Below, in pieces: positions 43,693 to 52,862 of a stretch of DNA of 64,000 nt (within the stretch, counting starts at the first letter, position 1; each line of letters opens with the position of its first letter). The DNA lies in assembly GCF_000718305.1 (NCBI RefSeq), contig NZ_JOFQ01000025.1:24740-88739 (forward strand), given 5' to 3'. Made by a program: the position numbers and the translations under genes. The notes beneath the pieces are model-generated. The model was not told the DNA's origin. It searched no databases and was given only the letters and a program-made list of their open reading frames with translations. Source of the stretch: Streptomyces niger (GTDB lineage: Bacteria > Actinomycetota > Actinomycetes > Streptomycetales > Streptomycetaceae).

Positions 43693-44583
43693 TCAGGCGG
43701 TGGCCGCGCGCAGCCAGGACGGATCGAGCGTGCCCTCGGCGACGATCTCCGCGGGGCCCGTCATCTCCACCGTGCCGTCGGGCAGCTCGGTGATCACCAG
43801 GGTGCCGCCGAGGACGTCGACGGTGTACGTGACGGGGCTGCCCGTCACCGCGGGGTCGGCGCCGTCGCGGCGCGCGGTGGCGACGGCGACCGCGCAGGCG
43901 CCCGTGCCGCAGGAGCGGGTCTCGCCTGAGCCGCGCTCGTGCACCCGCATCGCGACGTGGCGCGGGCCGCGGTCGACGACGAACTCGACGTTGACCCCGT
44001 CGGGGTAGACGGCGGCAGGGCTGAACGGCGGAGCGCTGTACAGGTCACCGGCGTGGCCGAGGTCCTCGATGAAGGCGACGGCGTGCGGGTTGCCCATGTT
44101 CACGTTGCGCGCGGGCCAGCTGCGGTCGCCGACCGTGACGGTGACCTGCTCCTCGGGGAGCTCGGCGCGCCCCATGGCGACGGTGACGTCGCCGGCCGCG
44201 CCGCCCGCCGCGTCCTTGGCGAGGTGCACGCGGCGCACCCCGGCGCGGGTGGCGACGGCCAGGTCACCGGCGCCGACGAGCCCGGCGTGCTGGAGGTAGC
44301 GGGCGAAGACGCGGACGCCGTTGCCGCACATCTCGGCGATCGAGCCGTCGCCGTTGCGGTAGTCCATGAACCACTCGGCCTCGTCGGCCATCGCGCGCGC
44401 CTCCGGATGGGCCGCGGACCGCACGACGTGCAGCACACCGTCGCCGCCGATGCCGGCCCGCCGGTCACAGAGCCGCGCGACCAGGTCGGCGGGCAGCTCC
44501 AGCCGGCCGTCGGGGTCGGGGACGATCACGAAGTCGTTCTCGGTGCCGTGGCCCTTGAGGAAGGCGATGCGCTCGTTGCTCAC
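43693..44583 (-). CDS. dapF: Diaminopimelate epimerase
   Basis: A 296-residue DapF, converting LL- to meso-diaminopimelate for lysine and cell wall synthesis (although Streptomyces peptidoglycan uses LL-DAP, lysine needs the meso form). The two catalytic cysteines lie in AEMCGNGVRVFARY near residue 87 and RSCGTGACAVAVA near 227. The start MSNERIAFLKGHGTENDF is typical, using GTG at 44583. This GTG is six bases after the -10 of a promoter-like motif, so the message may be leaderless. Upstream in-frame sequence is unlike the family. Confidence 0.96.
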   Translation of the reverse strand: MSNERIAFLKGHGTENDFVIVPDPDGRLELPADLVARLCDRRAGIGGDGVLHVVRSAAHPEARAMADEAEWFMDYRNGDGSIAEMCGNGVRVFARYLQHAGLVGAGDLAVATRAGVRRVHLAKDAAGGAAGDVTVAMGRAELPEEQVTVTVGDRSWPARNVNMGNPHAVAFIEDLGHAGDLYSAPPFSPAAVYPDGVNVEFVVDRGPRHVAMRVHERGSGETRSCGTGACAVAVATARRDGADPAVTGSPVTYTVDVLGGTLVITELPDGTVEMTGPAEIVAEGTLDPSWLRAATA

Positions 44584-44589
44584 CCTTGA

Positions 44590-44611
44590 ATCGTACGGGG
44601 CACCACCGACA
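44590..44611 (-). promoter_or_regulatory. PafBC-type promoter candidate of dapF
   Basis: Read on the minus strand: TGTCGGTG (44611-44604), 8 bp, TACGAT (44595-44590): an exact match to TGTCRGTG-N8-TAnnnT. The GTG start lies six bases further. A damage-type promoter is unexpected for a lysine pathway gene. Confidence 0.6.
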
Positions 44612-44657
44612 GCGGTGCCATCGGCACGGCAGGCTCGCCGCGCACCGGGGCGGCCGC

Positions 44658-45371
44658 TCAGCCGCGCAGTCGGGCCACGCGCCAGATCGCGAGGGCGGCG
44701 AGCACCAGGACGACCGCGACGTACACCACGACCACCCGCCAGTCCGCCCGCCGGCCCGAGCCGCGGGCCGGCAGCCCCGGCCAGGTGTGGCCGACCCGGC
44801 GGGCGGCCATCATGCCCCAGCCGGCCGCGCAGCAGCACAGCAGCAGCCCCAGCATCGCGAAGACGGCGCCGCCGTCCCCGCCGAATTCGAAGGCCAGCGG
44901 GAAGGCGAACATCAGTGAGCCGACGGCGGCCAGGCCCACGATGGGCGCGAGCTGCCAGAGACGGAGACGGCGCGGCGGCCGCAGCTCCCGGAAGGAGGCC
45001 GCGTCCTCGGCGGGCCGGTCGTCCTCCGTCTGCGCATCGGGACCGTCCAGGCCGTCCAGCGCTCCCCCGTCCACCGGTCCGGCGTCCTCCGGAGCCCGGT
45101 GGCCGCCCATGAGGGGGTCGTCGTCGACCGGGTGGTCATCGGGGGCGGTGCGGTCGTGCTCAGGAGGAGCGGCGTCGCCGTGCGGGCCGGCGTCGTCCGC
45201 GAAGCGGTCGTCCTCGGGGAGGTCGCCCGCGTCCGACGGGCCGGGGACGGCAGCCGGCCCGGGGGCGTCGTCGAGGGCGGGGGCGCGGTCCGGGAACTCT
45301 TCGTGCCCGTTGGGCGCCTCTTCGTGCCGCGTCTCCGGCTGGTGCGCTGTGCTGCGAGGGCGGGCCTCCAT
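44658..45371 (-). CDS. Acidic-tailed membrane protein of unknown function
   Basis: A 237-residue protein. Residues 1-130 are rich in Asp, Glu, Pro and Gly and look disordered (with runs such as DDHPVDDDPLMGGH). Then come three hydrophobic helices: LWQLAPIVGLAAVGSLMFAF, VFAMLGLLLCCCAAGWGMMA and a final VVVVYVAVVLVLAALAIW, followed by a short basic end. The ATG at 45371 has GGGAGGG about eight bases upstream. It lies between miaA and dapF, in the same direction, and is probably part of that transcript. I know no function. Confidence 0.8.
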   Translation of the reverse strand: MEARPRSTAHQPETRHEEAPNGHEEFPDRAPALDDAPGPAAVPGPSDAGDLPEDDRFADDAGPHGDAAPPEHDRTAPDDHPVDDDPLMGGHRAPEDAGPVDGGALDGLDGPDAQTEDDRPAEDAASFRELRPPRRLRLWQLAPIVGLAAVGSLMFAFPLAFEFGGDGGAVFAMLGLLLCCCAAGWGMMAARRVGHTWPGLPARGSGRRADWRVVVVYVAVVLVLAALAIWRVARLRG

Positions 45372-45478
45372 CGCCAATGCCCTCCCAGTTCCAGACGCCA
45401 CGGCTCGGTCGATGGTCGATAATGACACGCCCTCAAGGGGCCCGATGACGGCCGGAGCGTCCCGATGCCAGGACGTGA

Positions 45479-46429
45479 TCAGGCTGTGACCGGTCGTTCG
45501 AGCAACGTCAGTGCGCGCTCCGGAAGTTCCGCGCGGGCGTCCGCCGCGCCGCTGAGCCAGTGGACCCGCGGGTCACGCCGGAACCAGGAGTCCTGCCGGC
45601 GCGCGAAGCGCTTGGTGGCGCGCACGGTCTCCGCCCGCGCCTCATCCTCCGTGCACTCCCCCGCGAGATACGCCAGCACCTGCTGGTATCCGAGCGCGCG
45701 GGACGCGGTACGCCCCTCGCGCAGGCCCTGCGCCTCCAATGCGCGTACCTCCGCCACGAGCCCGGCCTCCCACATGCGGTCCACCCGTACGGCGATCCGC
45801 TCGTCCAGCTCGGGGCGGTCGACGTCGACGCCGATCTGCACCGTGTCGGCATAGACCTCACGCTGGTCACCGGGGCCGGGGAGGTTGGCCGTGAAGGGCC
45901 GTCCGGTGATCTCGATGACCTCCAGGGCGCGGACGATGCGGCGGCCGTTGCTCGGCAGGATCGCGCGCGCCGCCTCGGGGTCGGCCGCGGCCAGCCGGGC
46001 GTGCAGCACGCCGCTGCCCTCGTGCGCCAGCTCGGCCTCCAGGCGGGCCCGCACCTCGGGGTCGGTGCCGGGGAACTCCAGGTTGTCCAGCGCACCGCGC
46101 ACGTAGAGGCCGGAGCCGCCGACGAGGACGGCGGTGCGCCCCTGGGCGAGCAGTCGGTCGATCTCGGCACGGGCCAGCCGCTGGTACTCCGCGACGCTCG
46201 CCGCCTGGGTGACGTCCCAGATGTCCAGGAGGTGGTGCGGGACGCCGACCCGCTCCTCCTGGGTGAGCTTGGCGGTGCCGATGTCCATGCCCCGGTAGAG
46301 CTGCATGGAGTCGGCGTTGACGACCTCACCGCCGAGATGCCGGGCGAGGGCGACGCCCAGATCGGACTTACCGGCCGCTGTGGGGCCGACGACGGCGATG
46401 ACCCGCGGAGCGGGAACTGCGTTGTTCAC
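45479..46429 (-). CDS. miaA: tRNA dimethylallyltransferase
   Basis: A 316-residue MiaA, which adds a dimethylallyl group to A37 of tRNAs reading UNN codons, including the rare leucine UUA tRNA important for Streptomyces development. The P-loop VVGPTAAGKSDLGVAL is at residue 13, VNADSMQLYRGMDIGTAK near 38, GGSGLYVRGAL near 104, and ALGYQQVLAYLAG near 243. It is 600-900 bp downstream of the miaB/dioxygenase block in the same direction; the product is the substrate for MiaB. Start ATG as given, MNNAVPAPRVIAVVG. Confidence 0.97.
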   Translation of the reverse strand: MNNAVPAPRVIAVVGPTAAGKSDLGVALARHLGGEVVNADSMQLYRGMDIGTAKLTQEERVGVPHHLLDIWDVTQAASVAEYQRLARAEIDRLLAQGRTAVLVGGSGLYVRGALDNLEFPGTDPEVRARLEAELAHEGSGVLHARLAAADPEAARAILPSNGRRIVRALEVIEITGRPFTANLPGPGDQREVYADTVQIGVDVDRPELDERIAVRVDRMWEAGLVAEVRALEAQGLREGRTASRALGYQQVLAYLAGECTEDEARAETVRATKRFARRQDSWFRRDPRVHWLSGAADARAELPERALTLLERPVTA

Positions 46430-46592
46430 CGCGCCAGTGTGTCAAACCGCGCGGCCGGTTTCGAATTACGGAGCCCGCTCGCCCGAGTCCGCCCTCGGGC
46501 ACGTCGGGGCGAGGTTTGGCCCGCAAGAGTAGGGTAAAGGCCAGGTATGGGCGTGTTTGAACCATGCGTCCTCCGACCAAGGAAGGTGGCTC

Positions 46593-46880
46593 ATGGGCCT
46601 GCTGGACAATCTCAAGGCGAAGGCCGGCCTCCTCAAGGGCAAGGCCGGCGACCTCGCGCACCAGCACGGGGACAAGATCGACCGGGGCTTGGACAAGGCC
46701 GGCAGGACGGTCGACGCCAGGACGAAGGGCAAGTACAGCGGCCAGATCGGCACGGGCACGGCCAAGGCCAAGGAAGCCCTGCGCCGGATGTCCGAGGAGC
46801 GCGGCGAACACGGCCCGGGCACGGGCGGCCGGCCGGGACAGGACCCGGGCACCACGAGGCGGCCCGGCGACCCGATGTGA
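46593..46880 (+). CDS. MT0933-type antitoxin-like small protein
   Basis: A 95-residue basic protein that begins MGLLDNLKAKAGLLKGKAGD, the pattern of the MT0933/Rv0909 antitoxin family (PF14013), followed by Lys/Gly repeats (DKIDRGLDKAGRTVDARTKG, KYSGQIGTGTAKAKEAL) and a Gly/Pro-rich tail. The ATG at 46593 has GGAAGG just upstream; an earlier ATG adds 12 residues. In mycobacteria the partner toxin is next door; here the neighbours are miaA and a dioxygenase-like gene, so no toxin is seen. The family may have other roles in Streptomyces. A strong hairpin follows. Confidence 0.8.
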   Translation: MGLLDNLKAKAGLLKGKAGDLAHQHGDKIDRGLDKAGRTVDARTKGKYSGQIGTGTAKAKEALRRMSEERGEHGPGTGGRPGQDPGTTRRPGDPM

Positions 46881-46901
46881 GGCCGGGACGACCGGACAGC
46901 C

Positions 46902-46935
46902 CGGTGGCCGGGGACCACATGGTCCCCGGCCACCG
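46902..46935. terminator. Perfect 15-bp terminator hairpin
   Basis: 46902-46916 pairs exactly with 46921-46935 (CGGTGGCCGGGGACC) around ACAT. It lies between the antitoxin-like gene and the convergent dioxygenase-like gene. Confidence 0.92.
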
Positions 46936-46980
46936 TCGTTCATCGGGGGCTGCGCCCCGGCGCCCCCTGTGGCGGGCCGG

Positions 46981-47700
46981 TCAGGACCACGCCGCCACGA
47001 AGTACCCCACGCCGTACGGCGCCTCTTCGTACAACAGCGCACCGTTCAGTCCGGTGCCTTCCGCCGCGCCGGCCAGCACCTGCCAGCTGGACCGGCCCGA
47101 CACCATGAGCGACTCGGCGGGCTCCTCGTCCAGCGCCCCGAGGGCGGCCGCGTCCGCGGTCCCCAGCATGCGGGCCAGATCGGCGTCGAACCCTTCGGCG
47201 CGCTCGTCGAAATAGCCGGGCGCCTTGACCGTGCGGCAGGCGCTGCCGTCGCCCATCACCAACAGGGCCACGCGATCGGCGGACGCCGCGAGCTGGCGCC
47301 CGGCACCCAGGCACTTCTCCGGTTCGAGCGGTTCGCCCACCCCGAGGGCCGACACGGGGGTGCCGCGCCAGTCGGCGCGCTCCAGGAGCCAGGTCCCGAT
47401 CGCCAGGGAGGGCGGCAGCTGCCGCCCTTCGGTGGCGCCTTCGCCGTCCGGCGCGCCGAGCCGTACGGTGAGGTCCACGCCGAATCCGGAGAACGATCCC
47501 GGGGCCCCCTCCTTGAACGCCCCGCGGCCTTCGGGCTCAGCGGGGCCGACGACGACCAGCCGGTCGGCCCGCGCGGCGGCGAGCACGCCGACGGCGTCGG
47601 CGCAGGCGGCCCGCAGGTCGTCCAGTTCGGCCGCGGCACCGCCGGCGACCTCGGGGACGAGCAGGGGCGGACAGGGACAGAGAGCAGCAGCTACGAGCAT
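46981..47700 (-). CDS. Class III extradiol dioxygenase-like protein
   Basis: A 239-residue protein of the LigB/MEMO-type fold often annotated as class III extradiol dioxygenase subunit B-like in actinobacteria. It starts MLVAAALCPCPPLLVPEV, with RLVVVGPAEPEGRGAF near residue 53, VALLVMGDGSACRTVKAP near 150, and a C-terminal YGVGYFVAAW. The expected histidine-rich metal site is not evident, so ring-cleavage activity is doubtful. The ATG at 47700 is chosen over an 11-residue extension. It lies downstream of miaB in the same orientation (148 bp) and is a conserved neighbour of miaA/miaB in Streptomyces as I recall. Confidence 0.8.
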   Translation of the reverse strand: MLVAAALCPCPPLLVPEVAGGAAAELDDLRAACADAVGVLAAARADRLVVVGPAEPEGRGAFKEGAPGSFSGFGVDLTVRLGAPDGEGATEGRQLPPSLAIGTWLLERADWRGTPVSALGVGEPLEPEKCLGAGRQLAASADRVALLVMGDGSACRTVKAPGYFDERAEGFDADLARMLGTADAAALGALDEEPAESLMVSGRSSWQVLAGAAEGTGLNGALLYEEAPYGVGYFVAAWS

Positions 47701-47848
47701 GCTCCGCAGCGTATCCCCGCCGCCGGGTGGCATCGGTCCGCGGTCTCCCGACCGGCGCGGGGACCGGCCGCGGAGACGCCTGCCCGGGCGCGTGCCGGCT
47801 CAGCGGCCGGCCGGCGCCGTCCAGGACACCGGCCGGGGCGCCGGGGGC

Positions 47849-49336
47849 TCAGGAGGTCGGGCAGCAGCCGCCGGCCGGCTCCGCCGGCACGGGGGCCGGG
47901 GCGCCCACCGTCGGCAGCCCGAGCATGACGCCGGCGGGCTGCGGCGGAGCGGCGTTGCGGCGCTCCCAGGCGTCGCCGGAGCGGGTCCGGCGGACGGCGA
48001 CGGCCTCGCCCTCGGCGAGCAGGTGGTGCGGCGCCGCGTAGGTGATCTCGACGGTCACCATGTCGCCGGGGCGCACCTCGGCGGCCGGCTTGGTGAAGTG
48101 CACGAGGCGGTTGTCGGGCGCGCGTCCGGAGAGGCGGTGGGTGGCGCCGTCCTTGCGGCCCTCGCCCTCGGCGACCATGACCTCGACCGTCCGGCCGACC
48201 TGCTTCTTGTTCTCCTCCCAGGAGATCTCCTCCTGGAGGGCGACCAGCCGCTCGTAGCGGGCCTGGACGACCTCCTTCGGGATCTGGCCCTCCATGGTCG
48301 CGGCCGGGGTGCCGGGACGCTTGGAGTACTGGAAGGTGAAGGCCTGCGCGAAGCGGGACTCGCGCACCGTGTGCAGCGTCTGCTCGAAGTCCTCCTCGGT
48401 CTCGCCGGGGAAGCCCACGATGATGTCGGTGGAGATGGCCGCGTCCGGCATGGCGGCGCGGACCTTCTCGATGATCCCGAGGAAGCGCTCCTGGCGGTAG
48501 GAGCGGCGCATGGCCTTCAGGACGGTGTCGGAGCCGGACTGCAGCGGCATGTGGAGCTGCGGCATGACGTTCGGCGTCGCCGCCATGGCGGCGATGACGT
48601 CGTCCGTGAAGTCGCGCGGGTGCGGGGAGGTGAAGCGGACCCGCTCCAGGCCCTCGATCTTCCCGCAGGCGCGCAGCAGCTTGGAGAACGCCTCGCGGTC
48701 GCCGATGTCGGAGCCGTACGCGTTGACGTTCTGGCCGAGCAGGGTGATCTCGGAGACGCCCTCGGAGACCAGGGTCTCGATCTCGGCGAGGATGTCGCCG
48801 GGGCGGCGGTCCTTCTCCTTGCCGCGCAGCGCGGGGACGATGCAGAACGTGCAGGTGTTGTTGCAGCCCACGGAGATGGAGACCCAGGCCGCGTAGGCGC
48901 TCTCGCGGCGGGTGGGCAGCGTCGAGGGGAACGCCTCCAGGGACTCGGCGATCTCGACCTGCGCCTCTTCCTGGACGCGGGCGCGCTCCAGGAGGACCGG
49001 CAGCTTGCCGATGTTGTGCGTGCCGAAGACGACGTCCACCCAGGGCGCCTTCTTGACGATGGTGTCGCGGTCCTTCTGGGCCAGGCAGCCGCCGACGGCG
49101 ATCTGCATGCCGGGCCGCGACGCCTTCTTCGGGGCGAGCTGTCCGAGATTGCCGTAGAGCTTGTTGTCGGCGTTCTCGCGTACCGCGCAGGTGTTGAAGA
49201 CGACGACGTCCGCACCGTCGGCGCCCTCGGGCGCGGGCACGTACCCGGCGTCCTCCAGCAGGCCGGCCAGCCGCTCGGAGTCATGGACGTTCATCTGGCA
49301 CCCGTGGGTGCGCACCTCGTATGTCTTCGCACTCAT
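47849..49336 (-). CDS. miaB: tRNA-2-methylthio-N6-dimethylallyladenosine synthase
   Basis: A 495-residue radical-SAM methylthiotransferase acting on the tRNA base made by MiaA. The N-terminal domain supplies three cysteines ([21 protein letters not shown]). The radical SAM motif is [13 protein letters not shown] near residue 155. A TRAM domain follows near 385-440. Beyond it is a 55-residue tail that ends in [10 protein letters not shown], with a paired Cys not usual in the core family. A perfect hairpin sits just after the next upstream gene, so miaB starts its own transcript. Confidence 0.97.
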   Translation of the reverse strand: MSAKTYEVRTHGCQMNVHDSERLAGLLEDAGYVPAPEGADGADVVVFNTCAVRENADNKLYGNLGQLAPKKASRPGMQIAVGGCLAQKDRDTIVKKAPWVDVVFGTHNIGKLPVLLERARVQEEAQVEIAESLEAFPSTLPTRRESAYAAWVSISVGCNNTCTFCIVPALRGKEKDRRPGDILAEIETLVSEGVSEITLLGQNVNAYGSDIGDREAFSKLLRACGKIEGLERVRFTSPHPRDFTDDVIAAMAATPNVMPQLHMPLQSGSDTVLKAMRRSYRQERFLGIIEKVRAAMPDAAISTDIIVGFPGETEEDFEQTLHTVRESRFAQAFTFQYSKRPGTPAATMEGQIPKEVVQARYERLVALQEEISWEENKKQVGRTVEVMVAEGEGRKDGATHRLSGRAPDNRLVHFTKPAAEVRPGDMVTVEITYAAPHHLLAEGEAVAVRRTRSGDAWERRNAAPPQPAGVMLGLPTVGAPAPVPAEPAGGCCPTS

Positions 49337-49368
49337 CTCAATCGACCAGGGTACGTGCTCCCGAAGGA

Positions 49369-49407
49369 CGTCCGCCCCCTCCGGGGGCTTCTCGGAGGGG
49401 GCGGACG
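49369..49407. terminator. Perfect 15-bp hairpin between the FUSC gene and miaB
   Basis: 49369-49383 pairs with 49393-49407 (CGTCCGCCCCCTCCG) around a 9-base loop. It follows the FUSC gene stop on the minus strand. Confidence 0.92.
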
Positions 49408-49428
49408 GCAGACGGGCTCGTCAGCGGG

Positions 49429-52269
49429 TCACGGGCGGGCCGGCTTCAGTTCGATGTCCTGGTGGATGTCGCCCCGGGAGGGGTCGACCGCCACGAAGCG
49501 GGCCGTGGGCGCGTGCGCGGAGCCGGAGGCGATGACCGTGTAGCCGCCGGGCTCCAGGCCGGTGATGCGGTAACGGCCGCCGACCGCGCGGACACCGGCG
49601 CGGCGCTTGCCGCGGTCGCTGACGACCGTGATCCACGCCTCGCAGCCGCCGGGGTGCTCCGGGCAGTGCAGGGAGCCGCTGACGACGCCTGTGCCGGCCG
49701 GGGAAGCCGTCCGGGTTCCGGAGGCGGCGGAGCGGGCGCGGGGCCCGGCAGCGGGCGCCGGGGCGGCCGGAGCGGGGCGCTGGGCGGCGGGGGCGCCGGC
49801 CGTGACGGCGGAGGACGCCGGGACCTGCTTGAGGCCCGGTGTGCCGTCGTGCCGGGTGTGCGCCAGCCAGGCGGCCAGCGCCGCCTGGGTGCGGCGGTCC
49901 AGGGTGGACACCGCGTGCATGGTCGGGGCGGCGGACTTCGCCGCGGGGGCGGTCTCCGCGGCCGGCTCCGGGTCCGGCGCTGCGGTGGTGACGGTCAGGC
50001 CGCGGTCGTCGGCGTAACCAGCCAGTGCCTCGTCCAGCGCCGCCAGTTCCCGCAGCGCCACGTGGAGGCGGTCGGCGCGGGGCCCGGCGGGAGCGTGCAG
50101 CACGCCTTCCAGTTCACGGATGAGCGGGCTGACGCGTACCCAGGTTCCGTCGGGCTCTCCCGTGGCGAAGTGGTGGTCCAGGGCGTGCAGCGACTCCACG
50201 AAGGTGGCGGTGATCCGGTCGACGCGGCGGGCCAGCTCGGGGGCGAGGTCGATGTCGATGTCGGCGGCGGCCGCGAGCGAGCGGGCGTGGCCGGTGGCTG
50301 CGGCGAGCAGCGCGAGGCGGTTCTCGGCGCCGCGGCCACGGACGCCGAGGGGCATCCGTACGAGCGGCCGGGCCACGCCGCGCACCTGGTACAGGGCGGC
50401 GTCGACGCCGCGGGCCGCGCCGCGCAGCCGGACCGGCGCCGCGGGGTCCTGCCAGCGCTCGGCTACCTGGGAGACCAGGTGTTCCAGTGCGGAGACGTAG
50501 CCGCGCTCGGCCTCCAGGGCGATCTTGCGGCTGGACACGGGGAAGATCAGCGCGGCGCACGCGGTGGCGATGAGGATGCCGAGCCCGTTGTCCAGCAGCC
50601 GCTCGCTGAGCAGGGTCTCCATGCCGGTGTACGGGGTGGACAGGCCGTAGAGCTGCACGAGAGCGGTGACCAGGCCCGCGACCCAGTACGCGTACTGGCG
50701 CTGCATGCCCCAGGACCCGAAGGTCAGGCCGGCGACGATGACGAGGAGCGTCCAGTAGATGTGGCCGGGGCCTATCAGGCGGAGCAGGAGGACACCGATG
50801 ACGGCGCCGACGATGGTGCCCGCCATACGGTGGCCGAACTTGCGCAGCCTCTCGTGGGTGGTGTTGGTGCCGAACAGCGTGATCATCACGCCGACCAGGC
50901 CCCAGTAGAAGCGCTGCGGGTTGATGGCGTCGGTGATCGGGCACACGATGGCCGCGGCGAGCCCGGCGTGCACAGGGGCGCGCAGGTACGGGATGGCCCG
51001 CCGCCAGCCCGTCTCGTTCTGGGCCGCGATGACGCGGCGGGCGACGGCTCCGGTGCCGGCCGGTCGGTTCTGCTCCAGCGCGACGGTGGGCTGGAAGGGC
51101 ACCTTGGCGCGCGCGGTGGGTGCGTTCCAGCCGAGGTCGAGCCAGTGGGCCAGCGAGTCGGCGAGCGTGTCCAGGAGGTGGCCGACCCGGCGGGCGAGCG
51201 CGGCGGCCTCGGCCTCTTCAGGGCCGGTGCCCTGGTCCTCCAGTACGGCGGTGGCCTGCTGCTGGATGAGCTGGGCGGCCGGGCGCAGCGCATCGGCCCG
51301 GCCGAGCGGGGTGTCCCGGGCGATGACCAGGCCCACCACCATGGCCTCCCTCAGGTGCGCCGGGGCCTCGAGCCGGGTGAGCTGCTGTACGCACTGGCCG
51401 ATGCCCTTCAGGGCCAGCTCGGCGTCGAAGAGGTGGCGGTGGAGGAGTTCCGCGGTGTCGGGGTCGGCGGCGACCTCGGGCTGGGCGAGGCGGCCGTCGA
51501 TGGTGACGGTGGTGACGTTCAGGCGGCGCAGGCTGCGCCGCATCCGCTTGACGGCGACCTCGTGGTCGGCGTCCGGGTCCAGCGCGTCGGTGGCGGCGTC
51601 GGCGACCCTGCGGGCCTCGACCACGAAGGCGCGCTGCGTACGGAGGAGGTCCTCGCGCGGCATCGGGTAGCACAGCGCGAGGCGGGTGAGCAGGATGGCG
51701 ACGGCGGACGCCAGGGCGACGAGGAACATCTCGCCACAGAGGTTCAGCGGGACGTTCGCCATCATGCCGACCATGAAGGCGTTGAAGAGCAGCATGCCGC
51801 CCAGCAGCGCCAGCGTGCCGAAGCGGGCGAGGAAGAAGGTCACCGCCAGCGCGCAGACCATGATGGTGAGTTCCACCACGCGGTACTGGTGCAGCCACGC
51901 GGCGAGCGGCAGCGCGGCGGAGAACGGGATCGGCATCCACAGGATGGCGCGGGTGAGCCGCTGCCAGGTGTTCTCGGCGATGGCGAACGCGCTCATCAGG
52001 CCCATCATGCCGCCGGCCATCATGCCGAGCATGGCGGGCATGTCCAGCGCGACGGACATCCCGTAACCGGTCGCGAGGCCGGTGATCATGGCGACCAGCG
52101 TCCGCCACCCGGCCTGCAGCTGACCGAGTCCGGGGTCGGCGGCGAGCACCCAGTCCCACCAGCGTCTCGGCCCGCCGACGCGCCGTGGGGCGATGGCGCT
52201 CTCGTGGGCCGGGTCGCGGCCCTTGCGGCCGCCGGTGATGTCCGGGGTTTCGGTGGCTGGCGTGGTCAA
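49429..52269 (-). CDS. FUSC-family transporter with C-terminal transthyretin-like domain
   Basis: A 946-residue membrane protein. A first block of about six helices (residues 50-195), a soluble helical block, then a second helix block (430-590) follow the fusaric acid resistance / aromatic acid exporter pattern, with NPQRFYWGLVGVMITLFG and the family GTNTTHERLRKFGHRMAGT near 470. After a soluble region and an Ala/Pro-rich linker, the last 95 residues form a beta-rich domain (GVVSGSLHCPEHPGGCEAW, then YRITGLEPGGYTVIAS) of the carboxypeptidase regulatory type. TTG start, with GGAGG upstream and TTGA overlap with the MarR-type gene: the pair is coupled. Probably an efflux protein under MarR control. 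Confidence 0.87.
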   Translation of the reverse strand: MTTPATETPDITGGRKGRDPAHESAIAPRRVGGPRRWWDWVLAADPGLGQLQAGWRTLVAMITGLATGYGMSVALDMPAMLGMMAGGMMGLMSAFAIAENTWQRLTRAILWMPIPFSAALPLAAWLHQYRVVELTIMVCALAVTFFLARFGTLALLGGMLLFNAFMVGMMANVPLNLCGEMFLVALASAVAILLTRLALCYPMPREDLLRTQRAFVVEARRVADAATDALDPDADHEVAVKRMRRSLRRLNVTTVTIDGRLAQPEVAADPDTAELLHRHLFDAELALKGIGQCVQQLTRLEAPAHLREAMVVGLVIARDTPLGRADALRPAAQLIQQQATAVLEDQGTGPEEAEAAALARRVGHLLDTLADSLAHWLDLGWNAPTARAKVPFQPTVALEQNRPAGTGAVARRVIAAQNETGWRRAIPYLRAPVHAGLAAAIVCPITDAINPQRFYWGLVGVMITLFGTNTTHERLRKFGHRMAGTIVGAVIGVLLLRLIGPGHIYWTLLVIVAGLTFGSWGMQRQYAYWVAGLVTALVQLYGLSTPYTGMETLLSERLLDNGLGILIATACAALIFPVSSRKIALEAERGYVSALEHLVSQVAERWQDPAAPVRLRGAARGVDAALYQVRGVARPLVRMPLGVRGRGAENRLALLAAATGHARSLAAAADIDIDLAPELARRVDRITATFVESLHALDHHFATGEPDGTWVRVSPLIRELEGVLHAPAGPRADRLHVALRELAALDEALAGYADDRGLTVTTAAPDPEPAAETAPAAKSAAPTMHAVSTLDRRTQAALAAWLAHTRHDGTPGLKQVPASSAVTAGAPAAQRPAPAAPAPAAGPRARSAASGTRTASPAGTGVVSGSLHCPEHPGGCEAWITVVSDRGKRRAGVRAVGGRYRITGLEPGGYTVIASGSAHAPTARFVAVDPSRGDIHQDIELKPARP

Positions 52270-52724
52270 CTGACCTCCGGTTCGATGGCGTGCAGCACGG
52301 TCGTTACGGCATCCCGGGCGTCGCCCACGGCGCGCTCCGGATCGTCGACGTTCGAGCGCAGCCCTTCGAGGAGGGCGGCGGCCATCCGCTGCCGCGCGCG
52401 CTCCAGCAGCTCGCGGCCGGCGGGCGTCAGCGACGTCTCGATGCAGCGCCGGTCGTGGGCGCTGCGCTCGCGCTGGACGAGTCCGCGCTCCTCCAGCTCC
52501 TGCAGGACCACGGTGACCCGGGGCTGCGCGATGCCGGTGTACGCGGCGAGTCCGGTGACCCGCCGGGGGCCGCCCTCCAGGGCGTCCAGGAGTGAGACGT
52601 GCGTACGCGGCAGCCCGAATTCACCGAGCCTGAAGAGTGCCTGGGAGAGCCTGCCGATGCCCCTGAGGAGCCCGCGAGCGGCGTTCTCGATGCGCTGTTC
52701 GTCGGACGTCGACGATGAATGCAT
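52266..52724 (-). CDS. MarR-family transcriptional regulator
   Basis: A 152-residue MarR regulator. The winged helix is seen as THVSLLDALEGGPRRVTGLA, AQPRVTVVLQELEERGLVQR, then SAHDRRCIETSLTPAGREL with the wing. These proteins lose DNA binding on taking up phenolic or other small ligands. The ATG at 52724 is followed by MHSSSTSDEQRIENAARGL; the longer frame reads through the promoter. The stop overlaps the FUSC start. An AT-rich inverted repeat begins inside its first codons and spans the promoter, consistent with autorepression. Confidence 0.92.
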   Translation of the reverse strand: MHSSSTSDEQRIENAARGLLRGIGRLSQALFRLGEFGLPRTHVSLLDALEGGPRRVTGLAAYTGIAQPRVTVVLQELEERGLVQRERSAHDRRCIETSLTPAGRELLERARQRMAAALLEGLRSNVDDPERAVGDARDAVTTVLHAIEPEVS

Positions 52725-52752
52725 ATAGCAATTATATAACAGGGGTATGCAT
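52719..52752. promoter_or_regulatory. AT-rich palindrome, probable MarR operator and divergent promoter
   Basis: ATGCATA at 52719-52725 and TATGCAT at 52746-52752 are exact reverse complements. Between them is an unusually AT-rich stretch (ATAGCAATTATATAAC). The left arm covers the MarR start codon, so binding would block both transcription and access to the start. Confidence 0.65.
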
Positions 52753-52862
52753 CGCGCGACGGCGGGGCGCACGCGCCACACGAAGGACGGCCGCCCTCCG
52801 CCGCCCATCGTGCGGCGCTCGCCCCTCCCCCTGAAGCGCCGCGGCTGGCAGGATGGCCCGCC

